Source: Codonopsis lanceolata | Lineage: Eukaryota; Streptophyta; Magnoliopsida; Asterales; Campanulaceae | Assembly (NCBI GenBank): GCA_013146195.2 | Contig: CM028377.1 | Span: 30,298,602-30,362,601, forward strand | Length of the DNA: 64,000 nucleotides | Direction of reading: 5' to 3' | In this document: positions 22,447 to 34,270 of the stretch, piece after piece | Layout: the number at the start of each line of letters is the position of its first letter | Position numbering within the stretch: the stretch's first letter is position 1 | Translations under genes and position numbers: made by a program | The notes under the pieces: model-generated | Database searches by the model: none | What the model was told of the DNA's origin: nothing | Seen by the model: only the letters and a program-made list of their open reading frames with translations

Positions 22447-23750
22447 AATACCTCCAAACTTAAACTTTACTCGTCCATGAGTAAACAATACTTATAAATA
22501 CAAAATTAAACATACAAAAATTAAGAAAATCTTTTTGGAGAGTGACACTATTTACACTCCTCTAGAAACCCACAAACTCAAGAAGATTCTAACGATCGAC
22601 TCGACTATGCAGATAACTACAAAAATAACTTAAATACAAAAGCAAGTAAAAATTACATTAAAAACAATAAAAATCTTTTTGGTTTCAACCTCAAGTCATA
22701 AGAGCATGGCATATCAAAGTAGTCTCAGTAAGATGCTCACCACATATGTTCAAACAAATCACAAAAAACAAACTGACTTATACTCAAACTTCTATCAGTC
22801 TTAATTTCCCGTGTGTGTGTGATCACCAGTCATAAAGAATATCTTGACTAAAACAGTTTTATTAAGCTAAGCACCACATTCATTTAAAAATCAGAATTTT
22901 AAATAAAACCAATGCAAACACAGAGTATGAGATCTATCATCCAAACCCGGTCTATTACAGAAAGAGAGATCACCAAGAATTTTAAAAAATTATACATCCA
23001 TCTTATGCACTTCTATGTATGACATACAATGCTCTCCTGCCCCAATTACTTACAATAGCTAAGATTATGCTAACACAGTGAGCTTGCGAATAATGTGAAT
23101 ATGAAGTGGAGATCAATTTACATGCATTACAATCAAATCAACAAACATAAGCATTGGCAAGAAGATCAATAGGTCTTTAATAGCTTGTAATGTAAGGGCT
23201 TGGTGTAGGGGGTATGATGGAAAGGGAATAGAATACAAAGTGAGAGAGCAAGACTACCCTTTTCCCCTAATACTTCCAAGCAAAAAGAAGTTTTTCCCAA
23301 TTATGACCTGCAAAGACCACAAGTGAGGGCTTTTTTTTTCTTTTCCCCCCAAACTTGTTTTGTACAATATATCAAGCTAAAAATATCTAGTATTCTTTTT
23401 CATCATAATTTTTCTATCATATTTTTCTCTTGAAAGCTATGCTTCCATTTGAATCTTCTAGTACTCTTCTTCTTCCATTTCATTTTTCGTCAATTCCTTT
23501 TTTATTTTTTTTTATTTTTTTATCGACGGGAAGAAGAAGTATTCGGAAAACTTTCTTAACTGAAAATTGGTCTCATAAAATTAATTCCCCATCCACATCC
23601 TACTCTCTCAAAGGGTAAGCTAAAGTGTTTAGGCTTTAAGGTTAAGTTAATGTGAGTTAAAAGAAACGAAGTCGAATGAGGGTTCAATGTGTGCTTAGCA
23701 CACTCCATTCTTTTTAATAAAGCTCAAAGGGGACACTAGGGATATTTTTA
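22447..23750. other. AT-rich 3' untranslated region of E, no gene seen
   Basis: Long AT-rich stretch between the env-like remnant and the 3' LTR of E. I see no coding potential in it, only short chance frames. It ends at the start of the 286-bp tandem array. Confidence 0.7.
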
Positions 23751-24608
23751 GTAAAGGTCGGGAAATATTTAGGCTCAAACGATCCAAAGATGGCCTAAAT
23801 CATATCTTAATGCCAAAATACTCATGCAGTTTTTAAGAAAGTAAAGCATAAAAAATATCATATCAATTATGGAAGTTATGGAATCGAAGATTTAACATCA
23901 CTGGATTTCACATAAGCATTCGCTAGAGCAGATGGTAGGGACAATTGAGACTAACATACAGGCACGGTTCGAAAGTGTGCTTGAGATATATTAGTAAGAA
24001 AAATCCAAGAGAACTAACTTATCATGAAATCGACCCGTAAAGGTCGGGAAATATTTAGGCTCAAACGATCCAAAGATGGCCTAAATCATATCTTAATGCC
24101 AAAATACTCATGCAGTTTTTAAGAAAGTAAAGCAGAAAAAATATCATATCAATTATGGAAGTTATGGAATCGAAGATTTAGCATCACTGGATTTCACATA
24201 AGCATTCTCTAGAGCGGATGGTAGGGACAATTGAGACTAACATACAGGCACGGTTCGAAAGTGTGCTTGAGATATATTAGTAAGAAAAATCCAAGAGAAC
24301 TAACTTATCATGAAATCGACCCGTAAGGGTCGGGAAATATTTAGGCTCAAACGATCCAAAGATGGCCTAAATCATATCTTAATGCCAAAATAGTCATGCA
24401 GTTTTTAAGAAAGTAAAACACAAAAAATATCATATCAATTATGGAAGTTATGGAATCGAAGATTTAGCATCACTGGATTTCACAAAAGCATTCGCTAGAG
24501 CAGATGGTAGGGACAATTGAGACTAACATACAGGCATGGTTTGAAAGTGTGCTTGAGATATATTAGTAAGAAAAATCCAAGAGAACTAACTTATCATGAA
24601 ATCGACCC
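23751..24608. repeat. three tandem copies of a 286-bp unit in the 3' region of E
   Basis: Units start at 23751, 24037 and 24323 and are nearly identical. Each begins GTAAAGGTCGGGAAATATTT (GTAAGGGTCGGG in the third) and ends near CATGAAATCGACCC. The period is exactly 286 bp twice. The array ends at about 24608. Differences are a handful of single bases. It lies in the 3' untranslated part of the element, where plant gypsy elements often carry amplified arrays. Confidence 0.95.
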
Positions 24609-24689
24609 TAAGTTACAATTCAATGCAACAATCATGTTAGGACGACTATTCATCATATTCTTGTGCATGTCTTGTTGCTAAAATGAAAT
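24609..24689. other. short E-derived flank before L1-D
   Basis: Unique 3' region of E between the tandem array and LINE L1-D. No gene and no clear target duplication are visible. Confidence 0.5.
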
Positions 24690-27147
24690 ATGTGCTATAA
24701 ACTTTCTAAAATCTTGGCTTCTCGACTTGCTACCATCCTTCCTAAAGTTATTTCTGGGGAACAAGCTGGTTTTGTTCGAGGCAGAAGTATTCAGGAGAAT
24801 ATAGCCTTGGCTCAAGAACTGATTCATCGCATTGGCCACAAAGTGAGGGGAGGTAATGTGGTGTTTAAATTGGATATGTCTAAAGCCTATTACTGTCTGG
24901 AGTGGGATTTTCTTCTTCGGTCTTTATCAGCTTTTGGTTTTCGAGATCGGTTCTGTAGTTGCATTTATGCATTGATCAGCAGTGTTTGGTACTCTATTCG
25001 TATTAACGGGGTTAATTATGGTTTCTTTAAATCATCTCGGGGAGTCAGACAGGGGGACCCCCTATCTCCGTTATTGTTTATTTTGGCCCAGGAGATTCTT
25101 TCGGCTAATTTGAATCGTGCCGTAGCGGATAATGTTATTGTTCCCTTTTCTCATGGAAGGGGTGGTTTGCCTATCTCCCATTTGTTTTATGCGGACGACA
25201 TGCTTCTCTTCAGTAATGCTTCAAAGAAATCAGTCTTAGCTCTTCGGAAAATCGCATATTAAGAGACGCCGTATTTCCTCTTGGTCTGGTTGCACGCCTA
25301 AAGCTTTTCCTTTAAAGTATCTGGGTATTCCTATCTCTCCGGGTCGTGTAAAGCGTTGCCATTTTGAGGATCTCGAACATAAAATTTTGAAGCGTATTTC
25401 TGGATGGAAGACAAAGTTACTTTCAATGGGTGGGAAGATCACTCTCATAAAATCAGTTCTTAGCAGTATTCCGATATATAGTTTGTCTGCTATTCGGGTG
25501 TCGTTAACTGTTTTGAGGCGTATTGAATCCCATATGGCAAATTTTCTTTGGAGTTCTATGGGCGATAGTCGTTCTCATTGGGTAGCTTGGGACATTATTT
25601 GTCGCCCGATTCACGAAGGTGGTCTTGGTATTAATTCTCTCCGTCTTGTTATGGAATCTTTGCATGCTAAGATGGCTTGGAATGCTCTTCAAGGAAAAGG
25701 TCTTTGGGCTCGGTTTATGCGAGGCAAGTATTATGGAAATCATGGGTTCTTTTGTCCTTCGGTTGCTTCCTTGCATTGGAAGTCCATCATGCTTCAGCTC
25801 CCTACGGTTTCTATATATGGCAGGTGGGTGATTGGTAGAGGTAATGTCTCCTTTTGGTTGGATAACTGGTGTGGCGAAATCCTAGTTGGCCCTCGGCCGG
25901 TTGACGCTAAGCTTACCCTTAGAAATGCTCTCCCTAACATTGATCTATTACTTCCTTTGATCCCTCAACATCTTCATAGTGAAGTTTCAAGGGTCCGATG
26001 TGATTTGGAGGTGGATGATAAGCTGATGTTTATGCATTCTTCATCTGGCCAGATGCGCACATCAGACTTTCGAGAGATGGTGCGTCCTAGATTCCCAACT
26101 GTTTCTTGGGCTTCTAGAATCTGGAAAGCTTGGGTTCCTCTCAAGGTCAGTGGGTTTATGTGGAAGTTGGTTTATGGGGCGGTTCCTGTGGACTCTCAAC
26201 TTCAAAAGAAAAACGTTCCTTTCGTTTCTAAGTGTAGGTGTTGTTTACATTCAGCTTGCGAATCTATTCAGCATCTTTTCTTACATTCGGAAGTGGCATG
26301 TCAGGTTTGGAGTTTTTTCGCTCGCCCTTTCAACATGATCAGTTCGTATACCTCTATTCATCATTTGCTCGATATATGGTGCTCCTCAGTATCTATGCGC
26401 AGTCAACTCGGAGCTTGTTATTTGGGTATTGTCCTTTTTTCTTGTTGGAAGATTTGGAAGGATAGGTGCAAATCAGTTTTTGATGGTATTCCCATGCAAG
26501 CCAGCCGGGTAATTCAACGTGTAAAAGATGGTCTTCGTGATATCCTCTTCGTTTTCAGCCCTAAAACTTCCTCTCCTCAGTTAGGCCGATTGGGTATCGA
26601 GCTTTTGGGTCTTAGCTTGGCTGAGCCGCCTCGTCGTGTGGGTAAATGGGTTCGATGGCATCCCCCTCTACATGGTGGTTATAAACTTAATACAGACGGC
26701 TCTTCTATTAATGGCATGTGCGCGGGTGGAGGTATTATTCGAGATTCTGAGGGTCAGATTCTCACAGCATTTTCTACCTATTATGGCCCAAGTACAAATA
26801 CTAGAGCAGAAATTATGGCATTACGGGATGGTCTTCGGTTGTGTCGAAACCTTAACATCAATCAGTTGATGGTGGAATCGGATTCCTTGGTCACAGTTTC
26901 AGCTGTTTCTAGGCAGTATATCAGTCAATGGCATTATGAATATGAGTTAAGGGACTGCTTCAAATTGCTGGGGGATTATGTGCTTCATCATATATATAGG
27001 GAACAAAACTTTGTTGCCGATAGGCTGGCTGCACTGGAACATATTCATGGGGGTTTTCAAAGTTTTAATGCTTATCGGGATCTTCCTCAGTCGGTTAAGC
27101 TTGCGCTCATTTCAGATAAGTTGGGTCTACACAATTTTCGTCGATAG
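24690..27147 (+). pseudogene. LINE ORF2 (RT, zinc region, RNase H), L1-D
   Basis: Part one (24690-25262) has SGEQAGFVRGRSIQEN, VFKLDMSKAYYCLEW, RGVRQGDPLSPLLF and HLFYADDMLLF. YADD is intact. A small deletion and frame change follow near 25255. The second part is open for 586 codons to 27147: the RT end (LGIPISPGRVKRCHF onward), zinc region KCRCCLHSACESIQHLFLH and RNase H with LNTDGSSING, TRAEIMALRDGL, VESDSLV and YREQNFVADRLAAL. All RNase H active-site residues are present. 5' truncation removes ORF1 and the endonuclease. Confidence 0.9.
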
Positions 27148-27356
27148 CTTGGACTATCTTTTGGGTAGAGCAGGGTACGTTTGTTTTAGTTTTCTTAGCT
27201 TCTTTGATTCCCTCTCATGTATTTTATTTTCGAGGTCAGGCTCCTACGTCCTCCAATTTATAAGGGCAAGGCTGGTTGTCCCCCTCAAGTTTTTAATTTT
27301 CCCTTATTTTAATAAATTCTAGCAGGGTTCCGCCCCTGTTTCCAAAAAAAAAAAAA
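24690..27356 (+). mobile_element. 5'-truncated L1 LINE 'L1-D' nested in E
   Basis: Begins inside the RT and ends with the family 3' tail (GGCTGGTTGTCCCCCTC, AATAAATTCTAGCAGG) and 13 As to 27356. It is antisense to E. It is the best preserved LINE coding sequence in the window, so it probably arrived last. I could not define its target duplication. Confidence 0.9.
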
Positions 27357-28212
27357 ACTTTATAAAAATGTCCTAATCAATCCATAATCATGACTGGTGT
27401 AAGTGCACAAAGATTTGGAGAAAATTAAGAATTTTGCAGAATCAAGTAAATTCCAGAATGATTTATGGAAAAGTTATGCGGTTCATTGCATTAACTCCTC
27501 ATCGACAGGAATGACCACACAAGGACTAGAGGATGAAAATTTTGAATTAAAACATTTTTTTAAAATTTTTATAAAAAGAAATTGGAGATGGTCGATGACA
27601 TAATTGATGATGGGTCCCCATAATGGGTACCCGAAGGAACCAAATATTATAGTATTATGGTCACGGCAACATCTCCGAAAATAAGAAAAAATAAAAAGCA
27701 AGAAAATAGAGTGAGGAGACGAGACGATTGAGGGATAAAATTTATTCCCTCACCCTAAAAACGTAGCCCAATTCCACTCCTCCTTAGGCTGGGACCTGCA
27801 AAACCCTGGGCTTAGAATTCCCCCCCCCCCTAAACTTAAATTCTATTTTGTCCTCAAAATTGAGGAATATCCTATGAGAGGGTTGATGGAGGAGAAATAT
27901 CAAAAGGAAATAGCCGGTCCACCTAACGAAAGAGGAAGAAATTTGGGCTTCGACTCATGGTAAGTCGGGAGGAAATAACGAAGGAGGACAAAACTCGGGG
28001 ATCGTGCCAGGTGGCTTACCAAAATATGTGGATAGATTATGCCCTACCTGGTTAATCCAACCAAAGAAATGAGTCTGGTCGGCACTGTTGACCCTCATAG
28101 GTTCTAGATTTGGTTGAGTCATCTTCTGATTCTATTGCCCAGTGGCTAATAGGTCTGTGTACCGGTTAGTGTGGCATCTGTCTTAGAATCAATGGTGTTT
28201 AGAACTATTTAG
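27357..28212 (-). pseudogene. distal part of the env-like region of E
   Basis: On minus, about 28140 to 27960 is open and reads as a continuous hydrophilic peptide (THFFGWINQVGHNLSTYFGK, then GTIPEFCPPSLFPPDLP, stop). It looks like the C-terminal end of the ORF at 29352-30293, separated by solo LTR J. The rest (27357-27950) shows no reading frame I trust. No known domain is recognised. Confidence 0.45.
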
Positions 28213-29351
28213 TGTTAGTTTCTTTTGGGCGTGGATCAAGCAGGCTTCAACAGTAGCCTTGGAAGCACAGCTCGAACAGCTGACTTGGAAGTCTGCTCAA
28301 GCTTAAAAAAATCAAGTTTAGCCAAAACATGGAATTATGTCACATGACACTTGATTTAGATATTTTTGAAACATCTAGTCAAATTATATTAAATTTGTCT
28401 TCATCGGATTTCACTCCAAAGAAGTCAACTATATGTAATAACAACTGTCCAGTCTGTCTCCTGAAACATGAAGTCTGAAGACATTACTTCTTTTGGCTAA
28501 GAAGACTTTCATAGATGTAACGCCTGCAACTTGGAAACTTACTCTGTTTAGGAATATCTTTTCTGCAACCACTGCATCTTTGATGACTGTGCTGCACTCA
28601 TTCCACAAAGCGCCGAATTGCATTCAATGCAATTGAACGTTGGACACAGCTTCCTTATCCTCAGTCCAACGGTCCAAAAGATCTCCCTGGTATTTATTCA
28701 AGTCTTGAAGATCTGAAGAAATAACTCTTCCGCACTAAAAATTAAAGCTTCATCTTCAACACTCAAGCATTCAAGAGATCAAAAGGACAAGAACTATACA
28801 TTTCACCAAACTTCCTGAAGCTGCAGATCTGCCAGTCTTTACTCCGTTTCAGCTTCATCTAGTTTGCTTTTAAAACTATTATTTACTTTAGCACGTGAGA
28901 GAACAATTAATCATAGATTGTTTCTCTCATCATTATACACTTGGTTGAAAAATATTTTTTGTACACGATCCAATAGTGATCTTACCTTCACACCTAGTGG
29001 ATAAACAAGTGCACCTTTTAAAATCAAAAGCTAACCACTTTGGAAGTAGACGTAGTACTATTCATAGTACGAACCACTTCTAAATTCTGAGTACTGTCTG
29101 ATTTGTTTCTACCTAACTATTAAGTGCTGCTATTTTTACCTATCAAAGTCTGCTACTGAATCTGCGTTGTACTAAAAGCATCATATCAGTCAGTTCTGAA
29201 CTCTTCGAGTTTTCCGCTGCATTAACACTTCTTGTAAAATCGCTTTAAGAAGTCTTTTAGAAGTGTTTCGAAAAGTTTATCAACAAAACGCTACTAGGCT
29301 ATTCAACCCCCCCCCCTTCTAGCCTAGATTGAGCCTATTTCAGGACCAACA
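28213..29351 (+). mobile_element. solo LTR 'J' of a SIRE-like copia element
   Basis: The right end is clear: TTCAACC plus a C run, CTTCTAGCC, ending GGACCAACA at 29351. It matches the ends of the H and B LTRs. The left end is placed at TGTTAG (28213) by length and by the TGTT start, but no matching target duplication supports it. It splits the env-like ORF of E. Confidence 0.6.
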
Positions 29352-30293
29352 AGCACGCACTTGCGCCAACTGCTGACTCATCATCTCATTTTGGAGCATG
29401 AGCTCCTCATGCCTATTGGAGATCGCCTCCAAGGGATCCTCTTCCTTTAGTAGCTCCTCACGTGGGCCTCTCTCACGTGGCTGGCAAAGGTGCTCAAACA
29501 GTAACGCCCTAGAAATTTTGGGGACTTCCCGAATTCTCTACGCATCTGGAGTCCAAACAACTCCAGCCCCACTACACAGTCTGGTAATCAAACTCGAGAA
29601 CGCGAATCCCACGTTTGTCGTACCTCTAATAAGGGTCTGAATTTGGGCACTGATCAGACGCTCAACATCGACAGACCCACCGGTAAGGATGGTGTAGATC
29701 AAGACAGCCTTAAGCCAGGACACCGTGTGCTGGTGGCTGGAAGGCATGAGACGTGCACAAATAAATTTGAACACGACCTTGGTCGTGTTCGTGAAATGGG
29801 TCTCGTCCATGGTGCGGGGGCAGAATGGTGGATTTTGGCTGTAGGTCCAAACGACATTAGGTGTTGCAATCTCCACATTTACCACCTGGAGAGAAACGGG
29901 GTCGGCGATGTGGAGGATGTACTGGTCAGCACCCCTCGCGAAGTTGGCGGTGCCGAAATAATAGTTAATGCTATGGGACGAAAAGTCGACACGCCTACCC
30001 CTAACATCTACAACATCTAGCACCTCGCCAGAAATACCAATACCGAAATAATAGTAAAACTCTCGGACTAAGGCCACGATGGCCACGCCCGGGGAAGCAC
30101 ACAGATTGCCCCACCTTCGACGTTTGAAGTGGGCAGGGAGAGCAAAATCTTCAGCCTTAAATCCCCTCTCAGGGATTATGCTCTTGGAGAGCTTCCTAGT
30201 GTAGAAAGAAATAAAACGATGGATGTCGTAATGTTGCTCCTCCTCTTGCGAGCGGGACGTGGACGGGCCGGTATTCCTACGATTAGGGGCCAT
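29352..30293 (-). pseudogene. env-like / putative plant transposon protein of Athila E
   Basis: Starts at ATG 30293 (MAPNRRNTGPSTSRSQ). The central part matches the 'putative plant transposon protein' domain found downstream of pol in Athila elements: VREFYYYFG, then VRGRRVDFSSHSINYYFG and FKFICARLMPSSHQHTVSW, and AVLIYTILTGGSVDVERLI. A TAG at 29538-29540 interrupts it, after which the same frame stays open with a charged helical stretch (EELMLQNEMMSQQLAQV) up to solo LTR J. The biochemical role is unknown; I see no signal peptide or clear membrane segment. It is the third gene region of E, after gag and pol. Confidence 0.75.
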
Positions 30294-30733
30294 TAATTTT
30301 AAGCACAAAAATATAAAATCCTACTCTCTAAAAATTAAAATAACTAACCAACTAAAACAATTAAAACATGCACGTAGACAATTAATTTAAAATCCTATCA
30401 CCCTAGCATGCAAAAATTTGACGGATCAAAAATTTAACTAGAAAGGGATAGAAGATACTAGGATTGTGCTTTAATTGCAAGAGATGGTTGCCGGAGTTTT
30501 GAAGCTTTCTTCGCCTGAATCAATGGTGGCTTCGCCTTCTTCAAAGATTGAATGGAGTGAGATGGATGATGGGGGTGAGGGAGCTTGAAGGAGGAGAGCA
30601 CTTGGGTCTAGAGACTTGGCCGGAATGAAGGAAGTTCGCCGGAGTTTTTGAGAGGGAAGGAGAGATTGTCGGATTGCTTTTGCTTGAGAGAGGGAGAGTT
30701 GTTATGTGAACTGCTGCTGCTACTCGAAACCGT
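30294..30733 (-). other. leader between putative internal promoter and env-like ORF of E
   Basis: 440 bp without coding potential. On the minus strand it would be the untranslated leader of an env-like transcript starting below the TATA-like motif at 30734-30742. Confidence 0.35.
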
Positions 30734-30865
30734 CTTATAAAGGGGGCCTTGCGGCCGCAAGGTATTTATGCTTTGCGTCCATAAGGTGCTCAGTCAAAGA
30801 GTTGCACAGAATTCCATGAGGCAGGTCACACGTTTTGCACTTAATAGGGCCTTGCGGCCGCAAGG
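30734..30865 (-). promoter_or_regulatory. putative internal promoter with GC palindromes upstream of the env-like ORF
   Basis: On minus, two perfect 16-bp palindromes CCTTGCGGCCGCAAGG (30850-30865 and 30747-30762), plus degenerate GTCCGCAAGG copies, sit directly upstream of CTTTATAAG (30734-30742). The same palindromes lie 70-180 bp upstream of the TATA box in the LTRs of E (37819-37928) and of the solo LTR (about 55713-55855). By analogy this could be a second promoter for the env-like ORF, which starts 440 bp further on. This is inferred from arrangement only. Confidence 0.45.
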
Positions 30866-31286
30866 TGTTTTAAGCCTTTCGTCCGCAAGGTCCACAGTTC
30901 GTTTTCCTTGGGGTTTGCTAAATAACTTTTTGGCAGTTTTTCGTTTTGGTCCTTCCGTTACATTTCGTTAGGTCCGTTTCTTTCCTGCACTCTGAAAATT
31001 CTACACAAACTTTTAAACTAAAATTATTAGCGACATATAAATACAACACTAAGATGCTCTTTTCCCCCAAACTTGAATTATGACATATTAGAAACATTCA
31101 AATTTAATGTTCATAATTAAATAAGACGAAGAACAGCATATTTAAATTTCACTACGAAAGCAAATAAAATTTTATCAAAGTGGGTTGCCTCCCACTTAGC
31201 GCACTTGTTTAACGTCTTTGGCTCGACCCAACTGTAACCTAATCTCTCGGAGGTTCATTTTCAGAGAGACGAATGATTTCTATTGT
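30866..31286. other. spacer after integrase of E
   Basis: Non-coding spacer between the integrase stop and the GC palindromes. It contains a strong hairpin, AAGTGGG TTGCCT CCCACTT, at 31178-31197, followed by AGCGC. The same kind of motif is common behind the pol gene of Athila-type elements. No ORF is seen. Confidence 0.6.
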
Positions 31287-32500
31287 TCACTCAACTGACA
31301 TAGGTTCAAGGTACGGTTTGAGTCGGTGACCATTTACTTTAAATATCTCATTGGTCTTTGGGTTCTTGATATCAATAGCTCCATGTGGATAAATTCGAAC
31401 TATAATGAAAGGACTAGACCATTTTGATTTTAATTTTTCGGGAAATAATCTAAGTCTAGAATTAAAAAGAAGTACCTTTAATCCTGGACGAAACATCTTG
31501 TTGGCTAATCCCATATCATGGTATTTCTTGGGCTTTTCTTTATAAGTTTTTGCATTCTCATAGGAATTTAGCCTATGCTCTTCTAATTCATTTAACTGGA
31601 AAAGTCATTCTTCACCGGCCAAAGTTAAGTCAAGGTTAAGAGCTTTAATGGCCCAATAGGCCTTGTGTTCAATCTCTACTGGCAAATGACAGGCTTTGTC
31701 ATACACCATCCGATAAGGGCTCATACCTATTGGGGTTTTATACGCAGTTCGATATGCCCAAAGAGCATCTTTTAGTTTTGGCTCCCATTCGTTTTGATTT
31801 GGTCTCACAGTATTTTCTAAAACTGCTTTTATCTGTCTATTACTAACTTCTATTTGGCCAGAAGTCTAAGGATGATAAGGTGTAGCTAACTTGTGAGTTA
31901 CGCCATATTTTCTAAGGCTTGAATTTAACAATCTATTAGTGAAATGTGTTCCTTGATCACTAATTATAGCCTTCGGTACTCCATACCGAGCAAAAATATC
32001 TTCCAAAAACTTGACTACAGCTTGGCCATCATTATTTCTAGTAGCAATGGCTTCTATCCATTTGGACACATAATTAACAGCAACTAAAATATATTCACAA
32101 CCATTAGAGACTGGAAAATGACCCATAAAATCAATACTCCAAACATCAAAAATTTCGACAACTATATTGACATGCAAGGGCATTTCATTCCTTTTACTTA
32201 TTCCACCAGTTCTTTGACATTTATCACATGTTTTACAAAATATGTCAGAGTCTCTAAAAACAGTAGGCCAATATAATCCAGATTGCATGATTTTCCTAGC
32301 AGTTTTATTACCACTAAAATGACCACCATAAGAGTATTCATGACAAAATGTCATTATACTTTGTTGATCTTGTTCTGGAACACATCTCCTAATTATAGAG
32401 TCGGAACATATTTTGAATAAATGTGGTTCTTCCCAAAAATAATGTTTTGCATCAGTTAAAAATTTCTTTCTTTGATAAAAATCAAAATCAGGGTTAATGA
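31287..32500 (-). pseudogene. integrase of Athila E
   Basis: The zinc finger is readable (HEYSYGGHFSGNKTA, then CKTCDKCQR). All three catalytic acids are present: WSIDFMGHF, ISDQGTHF and SGQIEVSN. The C-terminal region ends with KSKWSSPFIIVRIYPHGAID and NGHRLKPYLEP before the stop at 31287. In-frame stops occur at 31866-31868 (just before SGQIEVSN) and 31605-31607. Otherwise the frame is preserved, so the copy is fairly young. Confidence 0.92.
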
Positions 32501-34270
32501 TATCAGAGGCATAGTAATTAACATAATCAGCATACCAAGGTTCAGAATTTTTAACTGCTAATTGTTGTTCATTAGGGAAGTCTTCATTCACAGGGATTTT
32601 ATTATCAAGAAATTGACGTTCAAGTAAAGGTAAAAATTCCAACCTAGATAAATGGTCGGCTACAACGTTTTCCGTTCCCTTTTTATCTTTAATAGTAATG
32701 TCAAATTCTTGCAATAATAACATCCATCTTATGAGTCTAGGCTTTGCCTCCTTCTTACTCAAAAGATATTTTAGGGCTGCATGATCCGAGAATATGATAA
32801 CTTTTGATCCTAACAAGCATGATCTAAATTTTTCTAATGCATACACAACTGCTAAAAATTCCTTTTCTGTGGTTGTAGAATTGAGTTGTGCATCATTCAA
32901 TGTCCTACTAGCATAATGAATTACATGTGGTTTCTTATCTATTCTTTGTCCTAACACAGCTCCAATTGCGAAATCTGAAGCATCGCACATGATCTCGAAA
33001 GGGAGAGACCAATCAGGGCTGGTTAAAATCGAGGCTGATGTCAATCATTCTTTTAATAAATTAAATGCATTCAAGCATTCTTGGTCAAAAATGAATTCGG
33101 TATCTTTTGCCAACAGATTACATAAAGGTTTACAGATTTTTGAAATATCTTTTATAAATCTTCTATAAAAACCTGCATGTCCTAGAAAACTTCTAACACC
33201 TTTGACTGAAGTTGGAGGAGGTAGTTGTGATATAACTTCAATTTTAGCTTTATCAACCTCAATTCCTTTGTTAGACACAACATGACCTAAGACTATTCCA
33301 TGTTTAACCATGAAGTGGCTTTTCTCCGAACTTAGGGTCAAATTAGTCTCGCAACATCTCTTCAAAACCGATGTTAGATTTTCTAGGCAATGATCAAAAG
33401 AATTTCCGAATACTGAGAAATCATCCATAAATACTTCAACACATCTGTGTACTAGATCAGAAAATATAGAAATCATGCATCTTTGAAAAGTAGCTGGGGC
33501 ATTACAAAGTCCAAGGGGCATTCTCCTAAACGCAAAGGTACCAAAGGGACATGTAAAAGTGGTTTTCCCTTGGTCTTCGGGAGCTACTGGGATTTGATTA
33601 TAACCAGAAAACCGTCAAGAAAACAATAATATTCATGACCAGCTAGTCTTTCAAGGATTTGGTCAATAAAGGGCAAAGGAAAGTGATCTTTCCTTGTTGC
33701 CGCATTTAATTTCCTTAAATCTATGCACATTCTATAACCAGTGATAGTTCGTGTGGGAACTAACTCATCTTTCTCATTCTTAACAACTATAATCCCTGAT
33801 TTCTTAGGAACTACTTAGACTGGACTAACCCATTTACTATCATATATCGGGTAAAGTATACCCGTATCGAGAAGCTTAAGTACTTCTTTTCTCACTGTTT
33901 CTTCCATGTGAGGTTTAAGTCTTCTTTGTCTTTTTCTAGAAGGTTTACTACCTTCTTCTAAATGAATTTTATGCATACACATAGAAGGACTAATTCCTTT
34001 CAAATCTGCTAAAGACCAACCTATAGCTTCTCTATGTGTCCATAAAACTTTTAACATGTTTGATTCTTGTTCTTCTGTTAAATCCGCAGCAATTATAACA
34101 TGTAAAGTTTTACCTTCCCCTAAAAATGCATATTTGAAATGGAACGGTAATGGCTTTAGTTCTACTTCAGGAGGGGATTTGACGGACGGAATAAATTCAG
34201 GAATTTCAGGTTTCGTTGTCTCTTCTTTATCTTCCTCCTTACTCCTTAGAGTTCTCTTCTTTTTCTTCAC
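32501..34270 (-). pseudogene. reverse transcriptase and RNase H of Athila E
   Basis: RT motifs in order: KEVLKLLDTGILYPI, then KWVSPV, a stop at 33815-33817, MCIDLRKLNAATRKDHFPLP, a 1-base deletion near 33612, MPLGLCNAPATFQRCM and VEVFMDDFSVFG. FMDD is the catalytic box and is intact. RNase H follows with DASDFAIGAVLG, TEKEFLAVVYALEKF and SDHAALKYLL, so its acidic residues are present. A stop at 33045-33047 separates the two. The frame also changes near 34250 in an A/G-rich run. Confidence 0.92.

Noticed and set aside
28088..28212. Left end of solo LTR J at 28088 (GGCAC before TGTTGACC resembles AGCAC after 29351)
   Set aside because: The minus-strand frame of the env-like region of E reads straight through 28088, so the LTR cannot start there.
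29643..30020. Plus-strand frame of 125 codons
   Set aside because: It is the antisense shadow of the env-like ORF of Athila E, which has clear family motifs on minus.
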